Below are positions 12,941 through 27,108 of a stretch of 64,000 nucleotides of DNA, in pieces. Numbering within the stretch: position 1 is the first letter of the stretch; each line of letters starts with the position of its first letter. This DNA comes from Lota lota. Lineage: Eukaryota; Chordata; Actinopteri; Gadiformes; Lotidae. Location: NCBI GenBank assembly GCA_026745465.1, contig JACYXH010000816.1, forward strand, positions 1,020,001 to 1,084,000, read 5' to 3'. Below the pieces are notes generated by a model, which saw only the letters and a list, made by a program, of their open reading frames with translations, ran no database searches and was not told where the DNA came from. The position numbers and the translations under genes were made by a program.

Positions 12941-15419
12941 AGATGGTGGGCTATTGCTTTTCTCACTTTGACCCTAGGTCATTTTAATGCCTCCATGTTT
13001 GTCATTGTGGTTGAGTGCGGTCCTGGCAACTGCAGAATCCCTTTCTGAAGCATAAACTGAAAGATGAAATGTCTTATAGGTGTTCCTTCTAAATGATTGA
13101 GAGGTGGTCGTATTGTGTTCTCGGGCTGTGTAATTTGTATCTTTATGATTCTTCAGACACTGAGGCGAACCTAGCCGAGGAATATGGTAGGTAGCAAGGA
13201 CTTTTTGTAGTCATTATTTTATCAGTATTGTTTGTATTACAGTTACAATTAATATATGTGAATACTCTGCTGTTGCAGTAGTGAGATTACCCTTCTATAT
13301 TTCACCTGTTAAGTCATCAATTAATCAAACCTTTCTTCCGCGAATAATTTTTGTCATGCATTTCACTTTGCATCATTAATGAGCTTCCCTGTGGATAAGC
13401 AACAACTCAAAACCCAACATCCCTTCCTAATAGGTCTGTTGTGCTCAATAGAGGAACCAGTGGTGGCTGGTAACTTAATTGCTAACGAGGTACGTAGAGG
13501 AAGCAGGAAATCAGATTCTATGATTCCATGCTAAAGCACTTGTAAAATTTCCCAAGAGTGAAGCGGAGGCTGTTGAATAAATCCTACCCTGTTGACTGAG
13601 TAACAGCGCCGCTGTCTTTTCTTCATCTTTTTTAATACTTGGTGGCTTGTTTTTACTTTGTGATACATCGCCACCTATTCTGTGTTGTCGCAGTCACATG
13701 AAGTCTCAGAAAAATGGCCATTAGTTTTGGCCGATATAAGATATACGAAAGAGAGTCGCAGGGAGAAGACGAATGTCATCCTTCCCTGCAGGAGCTCATT
13801 TATTTATGTTGAAGGCTCCAAAGTTAGGCACACTTTTCTTATTACTTTTGGAAGATGGGCAATGGCAGTAGTTTGGTGGTGTAGAGGGGGCCCTGGCAGA
13901 TGCCACCACCACAATTTATTATTCATAGTTTAATGTGCCTAATTAGTTCTTATCTTATTATCTCTTATTCACTATCATATGACAGATGACCCCTATTAAA
14001 ATGTGTTTTGCAATGCAATGGCACATACCTTACATGTGGTATTGTTCACTACCTGCTATTGTATGTAGCTTATATTTGTGTATGTCCATATATCTAATTA
14101 TTTGTACAGACTAGATGCATTTGCTGTAATGTCATCAGGAGGCAGCACCAATATGACATTACGATAAAGGACTTTACTCTTAAAATAGTTCAAATTTAAA
14201 CAACGGGAAGCATTGGGACTGATTTGCCTGCATGGGTCCTTTTAGACACAATACACATAGTCAAAGGTTAAAGGATGTAACAATCTGCACTAATGAGAGG
14301 GTGAGTTGGCAGGTTAATTGCTGTGTGACACTTTTTTTCTGTGGATGTCCATTGTTAATTTGAAAGGTGAAAAAAAAAGTTAAAAGATGAGGGCAACTTC
14401 ATTGGTGTTATGCAATGCAGGAAGCACAGACCACACTCCCACACCACAATGTTGTGGACTAAACCACACACGTCCTGTTATAGTTTGCACCTGCTGTTGT
14501 TACGATTTGAGAGTTGTAAAGCGAGAGAGCCAAAAAGAGCAGAAGAGAGCCAGAGTCTGAAACTAAACAACCCAAAACACTTACCCTCCCTCCCTTTTTC
14601 CTCCCTCCTTGTTCCCTCCCTCCCTCTCTGTTCCCTCTCTGTTCCCTCCCTCCTTATGTCCTTGCCACTGAGTTCAACAGTGAGCTTATGGAAGTGAAAA
14701 TCATATTCATATTCCGAAATGAGGATTTTGATTATCAGCCATAATGTCATAACCATCCATGGTCGACTTACCACAAGCTATGAGATTTTGAAACAATGTT
14801 ATATAATCCTGCATAAACCACAGTTCTGTGTGTATCCGTGCGATGTCATGGAGCCACACTACCCATAATCCCAAAGTGTAACAGTGCCGTCTCTGATTGG
14901 TGGGGCTCTCTGTTATAATGGAAACGGTCATTCTTTTATTTAGAGATGAGGACAACGTTGTTATTATTACCTTCTATATCTTATACATCGGTTCTTCCCA
15001 GACACTCTCTTGGGGTATCGATGGACCTGGCATGAATGGACGCCATAGCGGCGATTGTACTCCTGAACAAAGTTCCATGTTGATGGCCTCACAACACTAC
15101 ACTATATGAAACACTACATAGCCATTCACACACACACACCCAACATAAACGACAATACACTGCATCACTAGTATAAACAGGGCAGCGCTGTACAACGCCA
15201 CCGTGTGTGTGTGGATGTATGGAGCTCCGTCTGGCCAGCGGTTGATGCTGATGTCCCCGTCCGAGAGAGGGTTAAGCTTCTTGGACACTCGTGGTATAAC
15301 GCCACTCTGCGTGGCGCATTTCATGTACAACATCGCTCATTATAACGCTCCTGCACAACGAGGGTACTAAAAAAGTATCACAAATGGTTCATTGCCATGG
15401 GGATAACACGGCACTTCCT

Positions 15420-16090
15420 GCAACCCCTAGCCCAAAACCCTTTTTTTTAATACCAGTGTTAGAAATTGAGCTGAAACAGGGGTTCACTGACGCTTTAACT
15501 ATATAAACACCATATAAATGACAACTGTTCAATTCAAGAAGTGCTAAACTATCGTTCTGTAGGAAGTCATTTGAAAATGTAATTTGCAATGTTTTATTGG
15601 TCCCTTCACCCTTAAAATAATCTTGTCTTATACCTTTGCCTTTGTTTGTCTGTTTTATTTTTTGATCTGAATCTAATATTTGGTCACGTATCATCTCGTT
15701 GTTGGTTGCCTATGTTCCGGGCTATAAACTCTGAACACAAGGGTTTCCTGAAACATCACTGGAGTGAATTTATGGGAATTGTACTTCCTGAACCGCAGCC
15801 AAAAAGGGGGCGGTCACTGTTGAGCTCTACTGACAAGTGTTGCATTTCAAGCATCGGTGATTGACAGGCAAGATGGATTCCCCAACCCAATCAGAGAAAG
15901 GATGCCCTGATTGATATGAAATGCGCCGGGGGTGGTCTAAAGGTGTGATGTGGCATGCACTGTCAACACAAAACAGATATTTCAACAGTGCGTTTTACTC
16001 ACAAATAGCTGACAGATGGCTATGCCATTTCTAACAAATTACACTCAAATAATAGCTGTTCAATCTTACCTACAGCACCTTTAAAACTGC
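15420..16090 (-). mobile_element. Probable dispersed fish repeat, minus orientation
   Basis: Read on the minus strand, it begins near 16085 with TTTAAAGGTGCTGTAGGTAA, a starting motif I associate with abundant teleost repeats. It continues through GCCTGTCAATCACCGATG and AGGAAGTACAATTCCCATAA blocks. Boundaries are uncertain and no coding capacity is recognised. Family identification is from memory of such repeats. Confidence 0.35.
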
Positions 16091-16339
16091 GCCCTTTGTA
16101 ATTGCCCATTAGGTCCAAATTGTTCTGAAGCAGCTTCAGGATCCTTAATGTTGTGAAGATAGCATCAACATGTGGACATTTATCCAACATCCACCCAACC
16201 CCGTTAGAAAACATATTCAGTCAAGAGTTGTAATCATTTAAAACATGAAATCCACATCATTCAATCACATTAGACATTACATTGGCTCACATGGGTAAAC
16301 TGTATTTACTGGATATATACCATTTATGCACTGTAGATT

Positions 16340-17039
16340 CAGTGTTGGGCAAGCTACTTGGAAAGTGTAGTGAGCTAAGCTACCAGTTACTCTACATTAA
16401 ATGAAGCGTCACTACACGGAAGCTGTCCCCAAGAGAAATGTGGAAATGCAACTTTATATTTTTTTACATTTTCAGTTCAATTGTTTTTTACACTATTTAT
16501 TAAACAGTATCCTGAGATCTCAACTCACACCACACGCCAGATTGAACCATGCCGTGCCAGACTGACAGAAATGTGAGCTTGATCTTTTTAGTCCTGTAAA
16601 CACCTGGAAACAAAAAAGTGTTCAGTTCCCTCTGCCACCTTTCCATCAACTTTGTGTGTCTGGTCCGTGCGTGCGCGTGTGCGCGTGTGTGTCTATGGTC
16701 GTAGCGTCCGCTCAATGATTGGTACGCGATGTCACCGCCGTACGGAAGTGCTTCTTTCAGCTTTTTTTCAGCATAGAACACCTAACGTCTTCCTAGGTTT
16801 GTCGTCCGTGAACAGGGATACTGATGCTTAGATTTGTTTCAGACTGCAGCAGAAAGCTCCGCTGTGCTTTGAGCCTCAGAACTGCTTGGTTAATGTAGCT
16901 TGTGTGGACGCTACCGCGCTACTTGATCAATAAAAGAGCTTAGCTACTGAAAAGCTATTTGATTTAGAAAACTGCGACATTACCACCACACTACTGAGAC
17001 ATGTAGTTAAACTAGTAGCGTTGCTACTGCCCAACAATG
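16340..17039. mobile_element. hAT-like non-autonomous DNA transposon (about 0.7 kb)
   Basis: The left end CAGTGTTGGGCAAG and the right end, which in reverse complement reads CATTGTTGGGCAGT, form matching terminal inverted repeats; internal AGCTAAGCTACC-type motifs also recur inverted near both ends. TATGCACT occurs at 17040-17047, abutting the right end, and again at 16325-16332, 7 bp from the left end. This is a candidate 8-bp target duplication typical of hAT elements. No transposase is encoded; the 93-codon minus frame inside is not recognisable. Confidence 0.7.
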
Positions 17040-18095
17040 TATGCACTTCCTTTCAACCACAAGTATTTTAAAATAGTTGTACCACTTTACCACCTTATCT
17101 TTTGAGGGACAGCTCTGGCATAGCCATTCGCTGCCATTTTGGCTCGTCATCAGCAAGCGATGTTGCAGAGAACACCGGCATCAGCAGCAGCATCGGTGAC
17201 AGCCATGAGCCAAGTGGGTATTTCATTCCTCCATCGTAAGCCAGGCATCCACTGAGATCTTCATCAAACCATTGCAGCCATTGTTCTGTGTAGGGACGCA
17301 GGTTTCCATGATGGTAGGATTGCTAATGCTGCTAACAGGCTACCCTCTGGGGGAAAACAAATCCAATGGCGGTGATGGAGGTCGGTGGATCTGAGGTTTG
17401 CAGTATGACGACGGATTTACTTTTGCTTGTTTGGAGCCTATGTTGCATCAGTGTCTCATGTTGAGTTTACATTTTTGGGAACGTCAGCAGCAACAACAAC
17501 AATTGCAAAACATATTTTTTAAATGGCTATATATGAAGTTTGCCCTCTCATTGATTTTTTTAGGAGACGCTTTTACCCTTTTCCTTGTTTTTCCCCTGTG
17601 CCCAGCGATGTCAACGTTACAAAGACAACCCCAACAACTAATCAGACAGCGTTAGCGAGAACTCCTCTACTACTGCAAAGTATCGCAAATTAAATCAGAC
17701 TGGTGAGGCCAGGACATCATTTGTTTCCAAAATATTCGCACAAGCAAACGCAAATACTGTTAGCTTATTCATTAATCCCCATATTCAGGGATGGGGACAT
17801 ATATCACGGGTTTACCCAACTGTCGCTTGTCATTATTTTGATTGATAATGCGACTATACTTGTTATGTTTGTATCTCCGCCACTGGAACTGATGTGGATC
17901 CAAGGGTATTTCCAAAACTGAACCATCAGTCCAAGGGCATATGAACATGAATACATCTACAAAAGTATGTGAGAACTCGAGGTATTTAGAGTAACTCCAC
18001 GGTTCTAACAATCTATTTAACACGCGCGCACACACACAAACACACAGCTTTTAAGAAGCGGGTTTTAGAACCAGCTGAACGCTTCTTGGTTTGAT

Positions 18096-18280
18096 CCCCA
18101 ATGTCCACAGTCTTAGTGATGCCTAACCCTAACCCCAATGTCCACAGTCTTAGTGATGCCTAACCCTAACCCCAATGTCCACAGTCTTAGTCATGCCTAA
18201 CCCTAACCCCAATGTCCACAGTCTTAGTGATGCCTAACCCTAACCCCAATGTCCACAGTCTTAGTCATGCCTAACCCTAG
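18096..18280. repeat. 37-bp repeat containing telomere-like CCCTAACCC, 5 copies
   Basis: Copies begin at 18096, 18133, 18170, 18207 and 18244: CCCCAATGTCCACAGTCTTA, then GTGATG or GTCATG, then CCTAACCCTAA. The G/C variant reads G,G,C,G,C along the array. Telomere-type hexamers are part of the unit and do not form a pure array. Confidence 0.93.
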
Positions 18281-18477
18281 TCAATCCCATACGTAGGACT
18301 GGGCTAAGCCTGATCCCTAATCCTTAACGTGCTCATTAACGACGTTTAAACGTTGCTTTGGGTAAAAACAGCCAAAAAGTAAATATCTATCTTAGGGATG
18401 AGCCAGAGGAACTCTGCTGTGACTTCAATTCTCCAGGACTCGAGGGACGGCAGGAGACAGCGAGGGAGCGTTCTGTG

Positions 18478-18479
<2 letters not shown>

Positions 18480-18510
<31 letters not shown>
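18480..18510. repeat. G31 homopolymer
   Basis: An uninterrupted run of about 31 G on the plus strand. Its length may be inexact, as such runs are hard to sequence. Confidence 0.85.
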
Positions 18511-18511
<1 letters not shown>

Positions 18512-18596
18512 ACCACGCTGCTTACAGCCCTACTTTCCTGCCGCTTACATCGGAATCTCCCCCCAGAGTAACGGAGGGGAATCGATTCTTCCGGCA

Positions 18597-18599
<3 letters not shown>

Positions 18600-18632
<33 letters not shown>
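18600..18632. repeat. (GT)n microsatellite
   Basis: About 16 GT units, 90 bp after the G31 tract. Confidence 0.95.
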
Positions 18633-18633
<1 letters not shown>

Positions 18634-19361
18634 TTTCAAAGCACCTCTGTTTTCCCGGCTGTATAATTAAATCAGAGCACCTGTCATGGCTGTTGTTTCC
18701 CGCTGTCACCATAGCGATGACTCGCCGCCACAGGGATAAATGATGGCGGAGTTCTGTTACCTCCTCTGGGGATTCAGCTCTTTCTATTTCTTTTTTCAGG
18801 ACATTCAAGGGTCATACCAAGCCAAATGTTTCAGCTATCTGTTGCTGTATTGTCTTGTTTTGGTTTGTTGCTGGTGATGTGGTAATGATGTGTTGGTTTT
18901 ATGTTTTTGTCTCAATGTATGCTCGGGTCTGTGGCCATGTGATAATATACATTTCTAAATAGTTGGTAAGTAGTCTAGGCTCTGACACCTATCAGATAGA
19001 CCCCTCGCTACGAGGGAGTCTGACCAATCACAAGCCATGGGCTGTCAACACAATATAAAAGGAATAGCCTCCCATTTTTGGCTGGGTTACCAAAGCTTAA
19101 AACCCATCATAGTAAACCATTGGTCCCAATATTTTACTACAGTACTACATTCCCCATAATAGGCTAATTTTAAATATCTATTTCAATATGTCCCCATTAT
19201 TCATTTCAGAAATGGTACATCCAGGGGTTGTAAGATGTGGGTGTCACACTCAATACAATGACTATTGGGAATCACATTTTGGGCCACACAGAGGAACTAG
19301 AAGGAAAAAGGAACTCTCTGAATCTGAACTGGATCTTTAAAAAGCACTCAGAGAGCGAGAG

Positions 19362-20074
<713 letters not shown>

Positions 20075-20372
20075 TATCAAGGTACATAGTGAGAACCCCT
20101 AAGGTTGAGCTGAGTATTTAAACTATGATTAATGTGAAATTCCCTTTAGAGTGGCTGGTTGGGGCTACTGATAGCATAGAGAGAGCGCGAGTGAGAGAAC
20201 ACGGATTTGACCGTACTGAGAGGAGTAGGTGAGACAAAAGGGGAGCACGATGACGGATGGATGGATAGACTATTTGTGTGCATTTTCATAGTCTACTTGT
20301 GAGTCTCTGTTGGGTGTAGGCATGCGCAATGCACGTTCAGATTTACACATCAGTGAAAGTGGGTGTATCATT

Positions 20373-20375
<3 letters not shown>

Positions 20376-20419
<44 letters not shown>
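20376..20419. repeat. (GT)n microsatellite
   Basis: About 21 uninterrupted GT units. Confidence 0.95.
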
Positions 20420-20421
<2 letters not shown>

Positions 20422-20813
20422 ATGACTACAAGTGAAAGATGTGAAAGGAAAAGTGTACCATCACCGAGATCCACCACGTCCTTATTGATCATTCTGGGAA
20501 ATGGCAGCATTTAAGTTTCATTTGTCAGTGTTGTTGAGGGAAAAGTGTTGCGAAGAATCCCAGCCCGACAGCTTTTCCTGGAACACTTTAGCCTGGACGT
20601 CTTAGAGAAATGATCCCTCAAGCTCTAGTGCTCCACTGTTCAATATGTATCACTTTTTGTGGTTTCCGCCAGTGTCAGGGGAAGCTCAATACGTTTAGCT
20701 CAAAGCAGGATGAAGGGTTTCACGTTGAAATCCTTCAGAAGATAGACTTCTAAACATTTTATGACATTTACATTACAATTGCATTTTCAACTATCACCGG
20801 AAATTAAAGATTT

Positions 20814-21085
20814 GGTAACACTTTATAGTACAATGTCGTTGTTACAGTATAATTACACATGTAATAAGCAATTTTACACCGATGTAATATGTAATAATGT
20901 TATGCCTAACCTAGTTTGGAACTCACTTTTTCACCAATTCCTTATTTCAACCCCTAACCCTTACCAGGCCGTGTTGTTACATGATCATAACAATATTACT
21001 TATGAAGTACATGCTGTTTCAGGTCGTTACATTGCTTACTACGCAGTACTTAGTTGTGTAATTACAATGTAATCATTATCAACCA
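20814..21085. mobile_element. Degenerate MITE-like repeat
   Basis: Begins GGTAACACTTTATAGTAC, the same terminal motif as the elements at 45024 and 63558. The right end (21060-21088) gives weak inverse matches (AATTACACA, TAAGCAAT, ATTTGGT/ACCAAAT). A CCCCTAACCC motif sits in the centre (20950-20960). No target duplication is visible, so it is probably an old copy or a related family. Confidence 0.45.
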
Positions 21086-21089
21086 AATA

Positions 21090-24000
21090 TGTGGGGAATG
21101 TACTGTTTTATCTTAGGTATTTAACTTCAGAACACATTCTTTTGAAGCTGTTTTCAGCAGGACTGTGGGAGAAGTTCACCCAAAGAGTTCATTCGTTTGT
21201 TTGGAGCATCCATGCTGTGATATGGACGCTATATGGTCTCTGTACTGATGCAGAAAAGAAACAAATCACACACCATTGACAGCAAGTCAAGCTAAACCGG
21301 CATAGCATTAAGAAGCATTCCTATTTCAAGCCTTTGTTTTACTCCATGCTTTATCCTCTTACACACTTTAATCCAAGCTGTATGACAAATAATTAATAAT
21401 TTTCAATCATTGAATGATTCTATTTCTGGCTTGGCTGCATATCCTAGGAGTAATGACATTTTACTGTGGCAAAATAAATAATACATAACAATGTAATTTT
21501 AGTCTGTGCTGCCTCGGTTTGTACACAACATTGCTACTCTACATCACCAGCTCTGTGATTAATAGAGCTGTCAGTCAAGAGACTTGTTTCGTTCTGTTTT
21601 TAAACACTGAAATCACTCTGTTCTCTAACACTCTGACGATGTTTAACAAGTTGAACAAATTAGAAAAATCCCTTCAAGTGTTCGTTCATTTCCGTGCTAT
21701 TTACTGAAATCTGTTTACCACCTGACAGCGACTCACCGCTGGTTTAGCATCTGGGATATAAAAGAAAGTCAATCTATAAATAAATGAATCTAATGGAAAG
21801 CTGCGTGTTGTGCGTAACCTTTATGAACTGAAATGTATGTTTCTGTATTCATATTATTGTGTCTTCTTATGTCGGTCAAAGCTTTCTTTTGTCTCACTTG
21901 TGTTGGTTAAGATAATTGTCACAAGTCATCAATATTATACATGTTTTTGGAGAGTGTAACTAATTAAATGTGTTGTAAAGATCATATATTTATTTAGCAC
22001 AAAAATACTTTAACAATTAGTTGCAATTAGTGTTGTTTTGTATCTCAATTTTGCCCACCTTCTGACTGAAGTTACTGAAAACCATTTGGTGACTTAGTAT
22101 TCCATTTATTACGTCTGTAAGACACGGCTCAATTTGTATACACAGTGCATTAAACATGTTTCTACAAATAGATTTCTGCATATGAATGCAGAATCTGTGG
22201 GCAACGGCACCAGATTTTGGTATCGGAACCATTGTGGTTTCCGTTTGTATTCCGAGTAATATTGACCAATAACGTTTGAGCGGGCGTTGGTCGCATGCAG
22301 CTAGACATTCCGTTGTTAGGAGCAACAATCTCACATCGGCTATCGTCTGACGCCGAATTAGATTTTTATGTATAGCGATTATCCAACATATCGTCTGGAG
22401 CTGAATCACCTAAACACATAATATAAATATCTTAGAAAAGATACGATTTAGAAATATACAAATGGCTTGTGAAAGGGCAAAGGTTCAAGCTTGTTTAATT
22501 AGTCTCGTGTCTATATGAGAGGCCTGGCACCTCTAAGGCTGTGACACCCATCAGACAGACACCTTACAAAGCCATTGTAGGGGTTTCATACTGTTCACAG
22601 AGTGGAAGCTAAGTGGAAGCTGGCTACTCGTGACACCTTCCGGTCGTGGACGTCATCTATCAATTCCCACTCCATTCTTGCGTGTGAAGTTGCTAATCAC
22701 ACTGTAATCAAGGCCCGGCGTGGACAGCCGTTACCCGGCTTTAACGAACCCCCCGAAATATTGCCCGTTGTCACCGGAGGTAAATTGGGTAAGACCATAG
22801 CAGATTGTTTCCGAGATTGCCTGATGCATGAATCGATGGTTTGCATGACATGGGCTGTGTCTGCGTGGGGTGAGTGGTGGTTGGGTTCAGATAAGATTTA
22901 AAAGTTAAATGAGATCATGTCATCCTAAACACCATTGGCACAGCATCCAATGAACATGGCTGAATCCTTGAAATGCTCAGAAGCACCCAGCAATAAAGCT
23001 AGTAAACACAATAGGGTTTTTGTTGAGCAATTCACTACACTTACAATTTGTGTCGTGCACTTAAATTGTCGTCACATTATGAAAATAAAAGCCTTCACTT
23101 ACAGTAAGCTGAAGAAGAGCATCAATGTGTGCATTTTCAAATCTGGATAACTGGAGCATAATCTAATCATTTTTACAACTAACCTATAAAAAAAAATCAA
23201 CAATACACACTGCACTATTACTAATTACCAACATAAACTACCAACGTATGCATAAGCATGTTTTCTTTTTTCTTTTTTAAATCTTTAAAAATTTTAGATT
23301 TCTATCTAAATTATTAAAATGCAGATCTCAAAGCGGAAAAGTAGCCACTAAAACGGCACACTTATAAATTGAAAATGAAAGCGTTGCAGCTTCGTTTTCC
23401 ACAAGATCACGATAGCACACTGTGCTTTCTATAAATATTTGCAGACCTACGTACAAAGTCACCCGGTTCATACACATTTAACATCCTAATTTGAAACTTC
23501 AAAAACACCCTGCACTCTAGGAATTGTACATCTTCATTTAAAACCAAGTCTATCTCTTCCTTGTGGTCTGCAGTCTCAGCTGTGCAATGGGCTGCAGCAG
23601 AATGCACACACAGGAGAACTCTTAATTAAATTAAATAAACTCACGATAGATAGATTCTTTCCCTCTATTTGCATCTGTGCTACTTTTAATAATTTGCTGT
23701 CCTTGCTTTAATCTTTTTTCTGAATGTTTCCGCATGCATTCTTTACACATCCACGATAAAAACTAAGTGGAATGAGCAGGAAATAAAACATAGCAGGATT
23801 TCAATTTATCTCGTGGCTAATTCAAGTATGCTTTAAACCAGGGTTGTGTAGCATACTGCATTAACAAAAGCGACCGCTCTACTGCTTAATTCATAACTGT
23901 GGTCAATGAAAGGAATGGACTCCCCAGCACATGCATATACACCCACACACATGCACGCACACAGAAACACACACTGGCAGAACCCACACACATATGCGTG

Positions 24001-26830
24001 TGTGTTTTACCACAGTGTTTGACACATACAAACAGACACACACACACAGGAAATGGGGTACATGCAAGGGGCGAAGTTCGAAAACATTTTGTGCTGACAT
24101 ACATTTTTTATATGCCATATATTGTGACTGCATCGTTTGAACTTACTTAGCTAAGATGTATTTATTTATATAATAAATTGCAATACTGAATGAATGAACA
24201 GCCCTATGGGGTAGATGCCTGTGTCTCGACGGACCTCAGTGTAGGATTTGTTGTACTGCTTGCTTGATAAACATATGTAATGGAATGCTACTTACTTTTA
24301 CGAAAACTTTTCACATTGCTGGTGTTACTATAGCAGAGTCAGAGCTGGAGACTTGAAAACTGAGAATCGCACTCGAGTCGCAAAAATCAGGACTTGTTAC
24401 TTGACTTGGACTCGCCAGCCGTGAGACTTGACTGCTTTGAGACTCGAGTCTGTCTGGCGACTTGACAGCAAGAAAATTCCGTTTTTTTCAGAGCTGTTTT
24501 TTTTCGTTTACAATAAACAGCAAAGAGTGTGAATATTGGTCATGTACAGAACGTGTGCTCTTTCACGGCATCACTGGCGCTGTGAAACATGCAATGCAAA
24601 TTGTAAATATATCCGTATCCACTTTTATTTGTCTGTGTCCACTTTTACGGTTACAATTGAGACTTGCCTCGAAAGACTTGAGACTTGACTTGGAATTCCA
24701 ACTAAACACTGAAATACTGAAAGAACAGAAAATAATGAATGTTTAATTAAAGTATAAAAAAAACCTATATCTTTTTACATAACCTGTCAAAGTCAGACAA
24801 CTATGAAAAGGCTGACATGTACAGGTTTTAAGAAAGTGTTACAACTTATTAATTTGATGTATAACATGCTGGTTTTCCATAAACATTGAACTTATATTGT
24901 GGTAGCTCAGAGATAAGATAGATACGATATAATTGGTTCAAATTATAAAGGTTCCAAGTGTAAGAACAATAGCCTTTGCACATACCTATGCAGTCAAGTG
25001 ATCACTTTAAGAGCCTCTGGTTTCTGGAAGCGTTTTGCCTGTGACAGTTTCAATGAGGGTGGTTCCAATGAAGCTTGGTTTCTACGGCTCTACTCATTCA
25101 GCTGGTCTGGTATTTGACATAGTTCCGTCTAATTCAATTACAGTGTAATTTCGAAAACTAGGAGAAGCAAGCAAAGTGAAGCACAAGCCTGTGAAGTACC
25201 ATTCCAGTGGGGCGATTCACTCTGGCTTAGTTTCTACAAATGGTTTTATCGTCAATTGTTTAAGGTAAAATTGTTTGGATCTAGTGTTTTGTACCGGACT
25301 GTTACCAAACCGCTTCGGTGTCCACATCTGCTTTGTGCTCAGCTTTCCCAAGTCATAAAATGTGCAGCTTCGTTATTGCGAATGGGCAAACGTCAATCAT
25401 TACGCTCTGTTGTGATTTGTAAAGAATTGAGGAGGCTCATGGGTAGAAATCATGAAAACAAGTGAATGTGGCCATTTAAAGTAGATATTCTCTGCAACTA
25501 CGGTTAGACATTTAAATGTATTAGTGGTAACAGTAAAACAAGGAAGTAAAATGTTCCCTCGTCAATTATATTACAACAATTGTAAAAAAAATGAAAAGAA
25601 TAATAGCCAGATAATCTAACAGCAGCCATCGCTATATTTGAAGCAGCGTTGCTAAGGTCAGAAGGGAAAGAAAGAACAAGTTAAGAAATGGTGTGTAAAT
25701 GATAACCCTTTGTAGCGGATGGTGTCGTGGGGGTCAGTGAGCATTGACTAGTTATGTCTAAAGCCTGATATTGCACTCAGGGGCAATCAAGGGCTATATC
25801 ACGCATCATCGGGGTCACAAACCCAGCGCTGCGTGCCTCTGACTCCATGAGCCAATTTTGAGTTAGCATAATGTTAGGCAGATGCCTTTATGGAGTGCAG
25901 AGCGGTTTGACTTTGGGGGAAGGTCTAACAAATCCAAAGTCTAAACAATACCGCAGTGTATTTCAATGTTTCTCTGTCTATTTTTATTACTGGGTAAAGT
26001 ATTTATAAGAATGCCTTATTCCGCTGTAGGCGTAACACACTCACACATACTCACACACATTCGCTCTCTCGCTAATACACTCCTTAGCTCCCCGAAAGGC
26101 TTGCCAAGCCAGATAGAAACGTATATATAGATATTTCTTCATTCTTTAGAGAAACACGTAAGCGAGAGGCTTCTGCAAAGAAAATACGGATGGCCATGGA
26201 AAGAGATGAAAGCCTTTGTTGGGGTCAGATTCCGGACTACGAGCAGGGAATATCAACAGAGATTACATAGCCTCGGCACGAGAGCTGAATGTTAAAGGTT
26301 ACTGTACACTGAAGGCTGAACAGAACAGCGCTGAGAAAAACAAGAGGACAGTGTGTATGGGAGTTTTTTGAACAATCTCCATGAATTATGTGGTGCTTGT
26401 TCACTGAGTGGGAGAGAGAGATGCATGGCATAAGTCAAATGAATGACATTCACAGAGAGAAAGAAACTGAAGTGAATAGAGAATATTTGGATGGCATTGA
26501 GTTTTGTTTGTGACATTTTTGTGTTCGGAATAAAGAGATAAAATGAGGAATGGCATTTTGTTACGATGAGAACAAGAATGGTGTTCCCATCAACCTCTGC
26601 ACACATTTGTATTTATATATTTGTATGCCTTGCGCTTGCAACAATATTTACAACCTGATGAACCAGTGGAATTAAGTAAGAGTCAGGCCCCCCTAATGGA
26701 TGCACCCCAGCTGTGCGACAAAAGACTCGCAGGATAAAGGACGAAAGTCCCCATCCGTGAGAGATAAAAAAGAAGGCAAGATGAAATGTCCACAAAGGCA
26801 AGGCCACAAATGGGATGGCGAAGCCTGAGG
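21090..26830. other. Non-coding stretch
   Basis: Mostly unique sequence, with the GACTTG repeat (24341) and (CA) patches at 23930-24050. Frames at 22017-22409 (-) and 22602-22901 (+) show no domain, no repeats and no splice context that I can support. Confidence 0.5.
24341..24450. mobile_element. Dispersed GACTTG-rich repeat, single-unit copy
   Basis: Matches the reverse complement of 36264-36890 on both flanks. Shared blocks in order are AGAGCTGGA, ACTCGAGT, ACTTGACTTGGACTCGCC, GAGACTTGACT and TTTGAGACTCGAGTCT. Where the other copy has a 21-unit array, this copy has one unit. GACTTG-type motifs resume at 24658-24695. The short CTCGAG/GACTTG vocabulary is typical of a widespread fish repeat. 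Confidence 0.65.
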
Positions 26831-26837
26831 GCAGCAG

Positions 26838-27108
26838 AAGCACCTTCCAAACCAGCTTCACCAGATATAAGCTCCTTCCAAACCCATCTTCACCAGATAG
26901 AAGCTCCTTCCAAACCAGCTTCACCAGATAGAAGCTCCTTCCAAACCCATCTTCACCAGATAGAAGCTCCTTCCAAACAAGCTTCACCAGATAGAAGCTC
27001 CTTCCAAACCAGCTTCACCAGATAGAAGCTCCTTCCAAACCAGCTTCACCAGATAGAAGCTCCTTCCAAACCAGCTTCAACAGATAGAAGCTCCTTCCAA
27101 CCTCAACT
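26838..27108. repeat. 31/32-bp minisatellite, about 9 copies
   Basis: Unit AAGCTCCTTCCAAACCAGCT plus TCACCAGATAG, with a one-base-longer variant (AAACCCATCTT). It abuts the 17/12-bp satellite at about 27107. Short minus-strand open frames across it are repeat artefacts. Confidence 0.9.

Larger units (their letters stand above)
11430..15400. other. Non-coding stretch
   Basis: Unique AT-rich DNA apart from the (CA)n at 12280, the SINE-like fragment at 12862 and a CCCTCC pyrimidine block at 14584-14655. The segment 13300-13960 is complex and carries many TAAT and ATTA cores, so it is a plausible enhancer-type region. That reading is inference. Confidence 0.55.
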
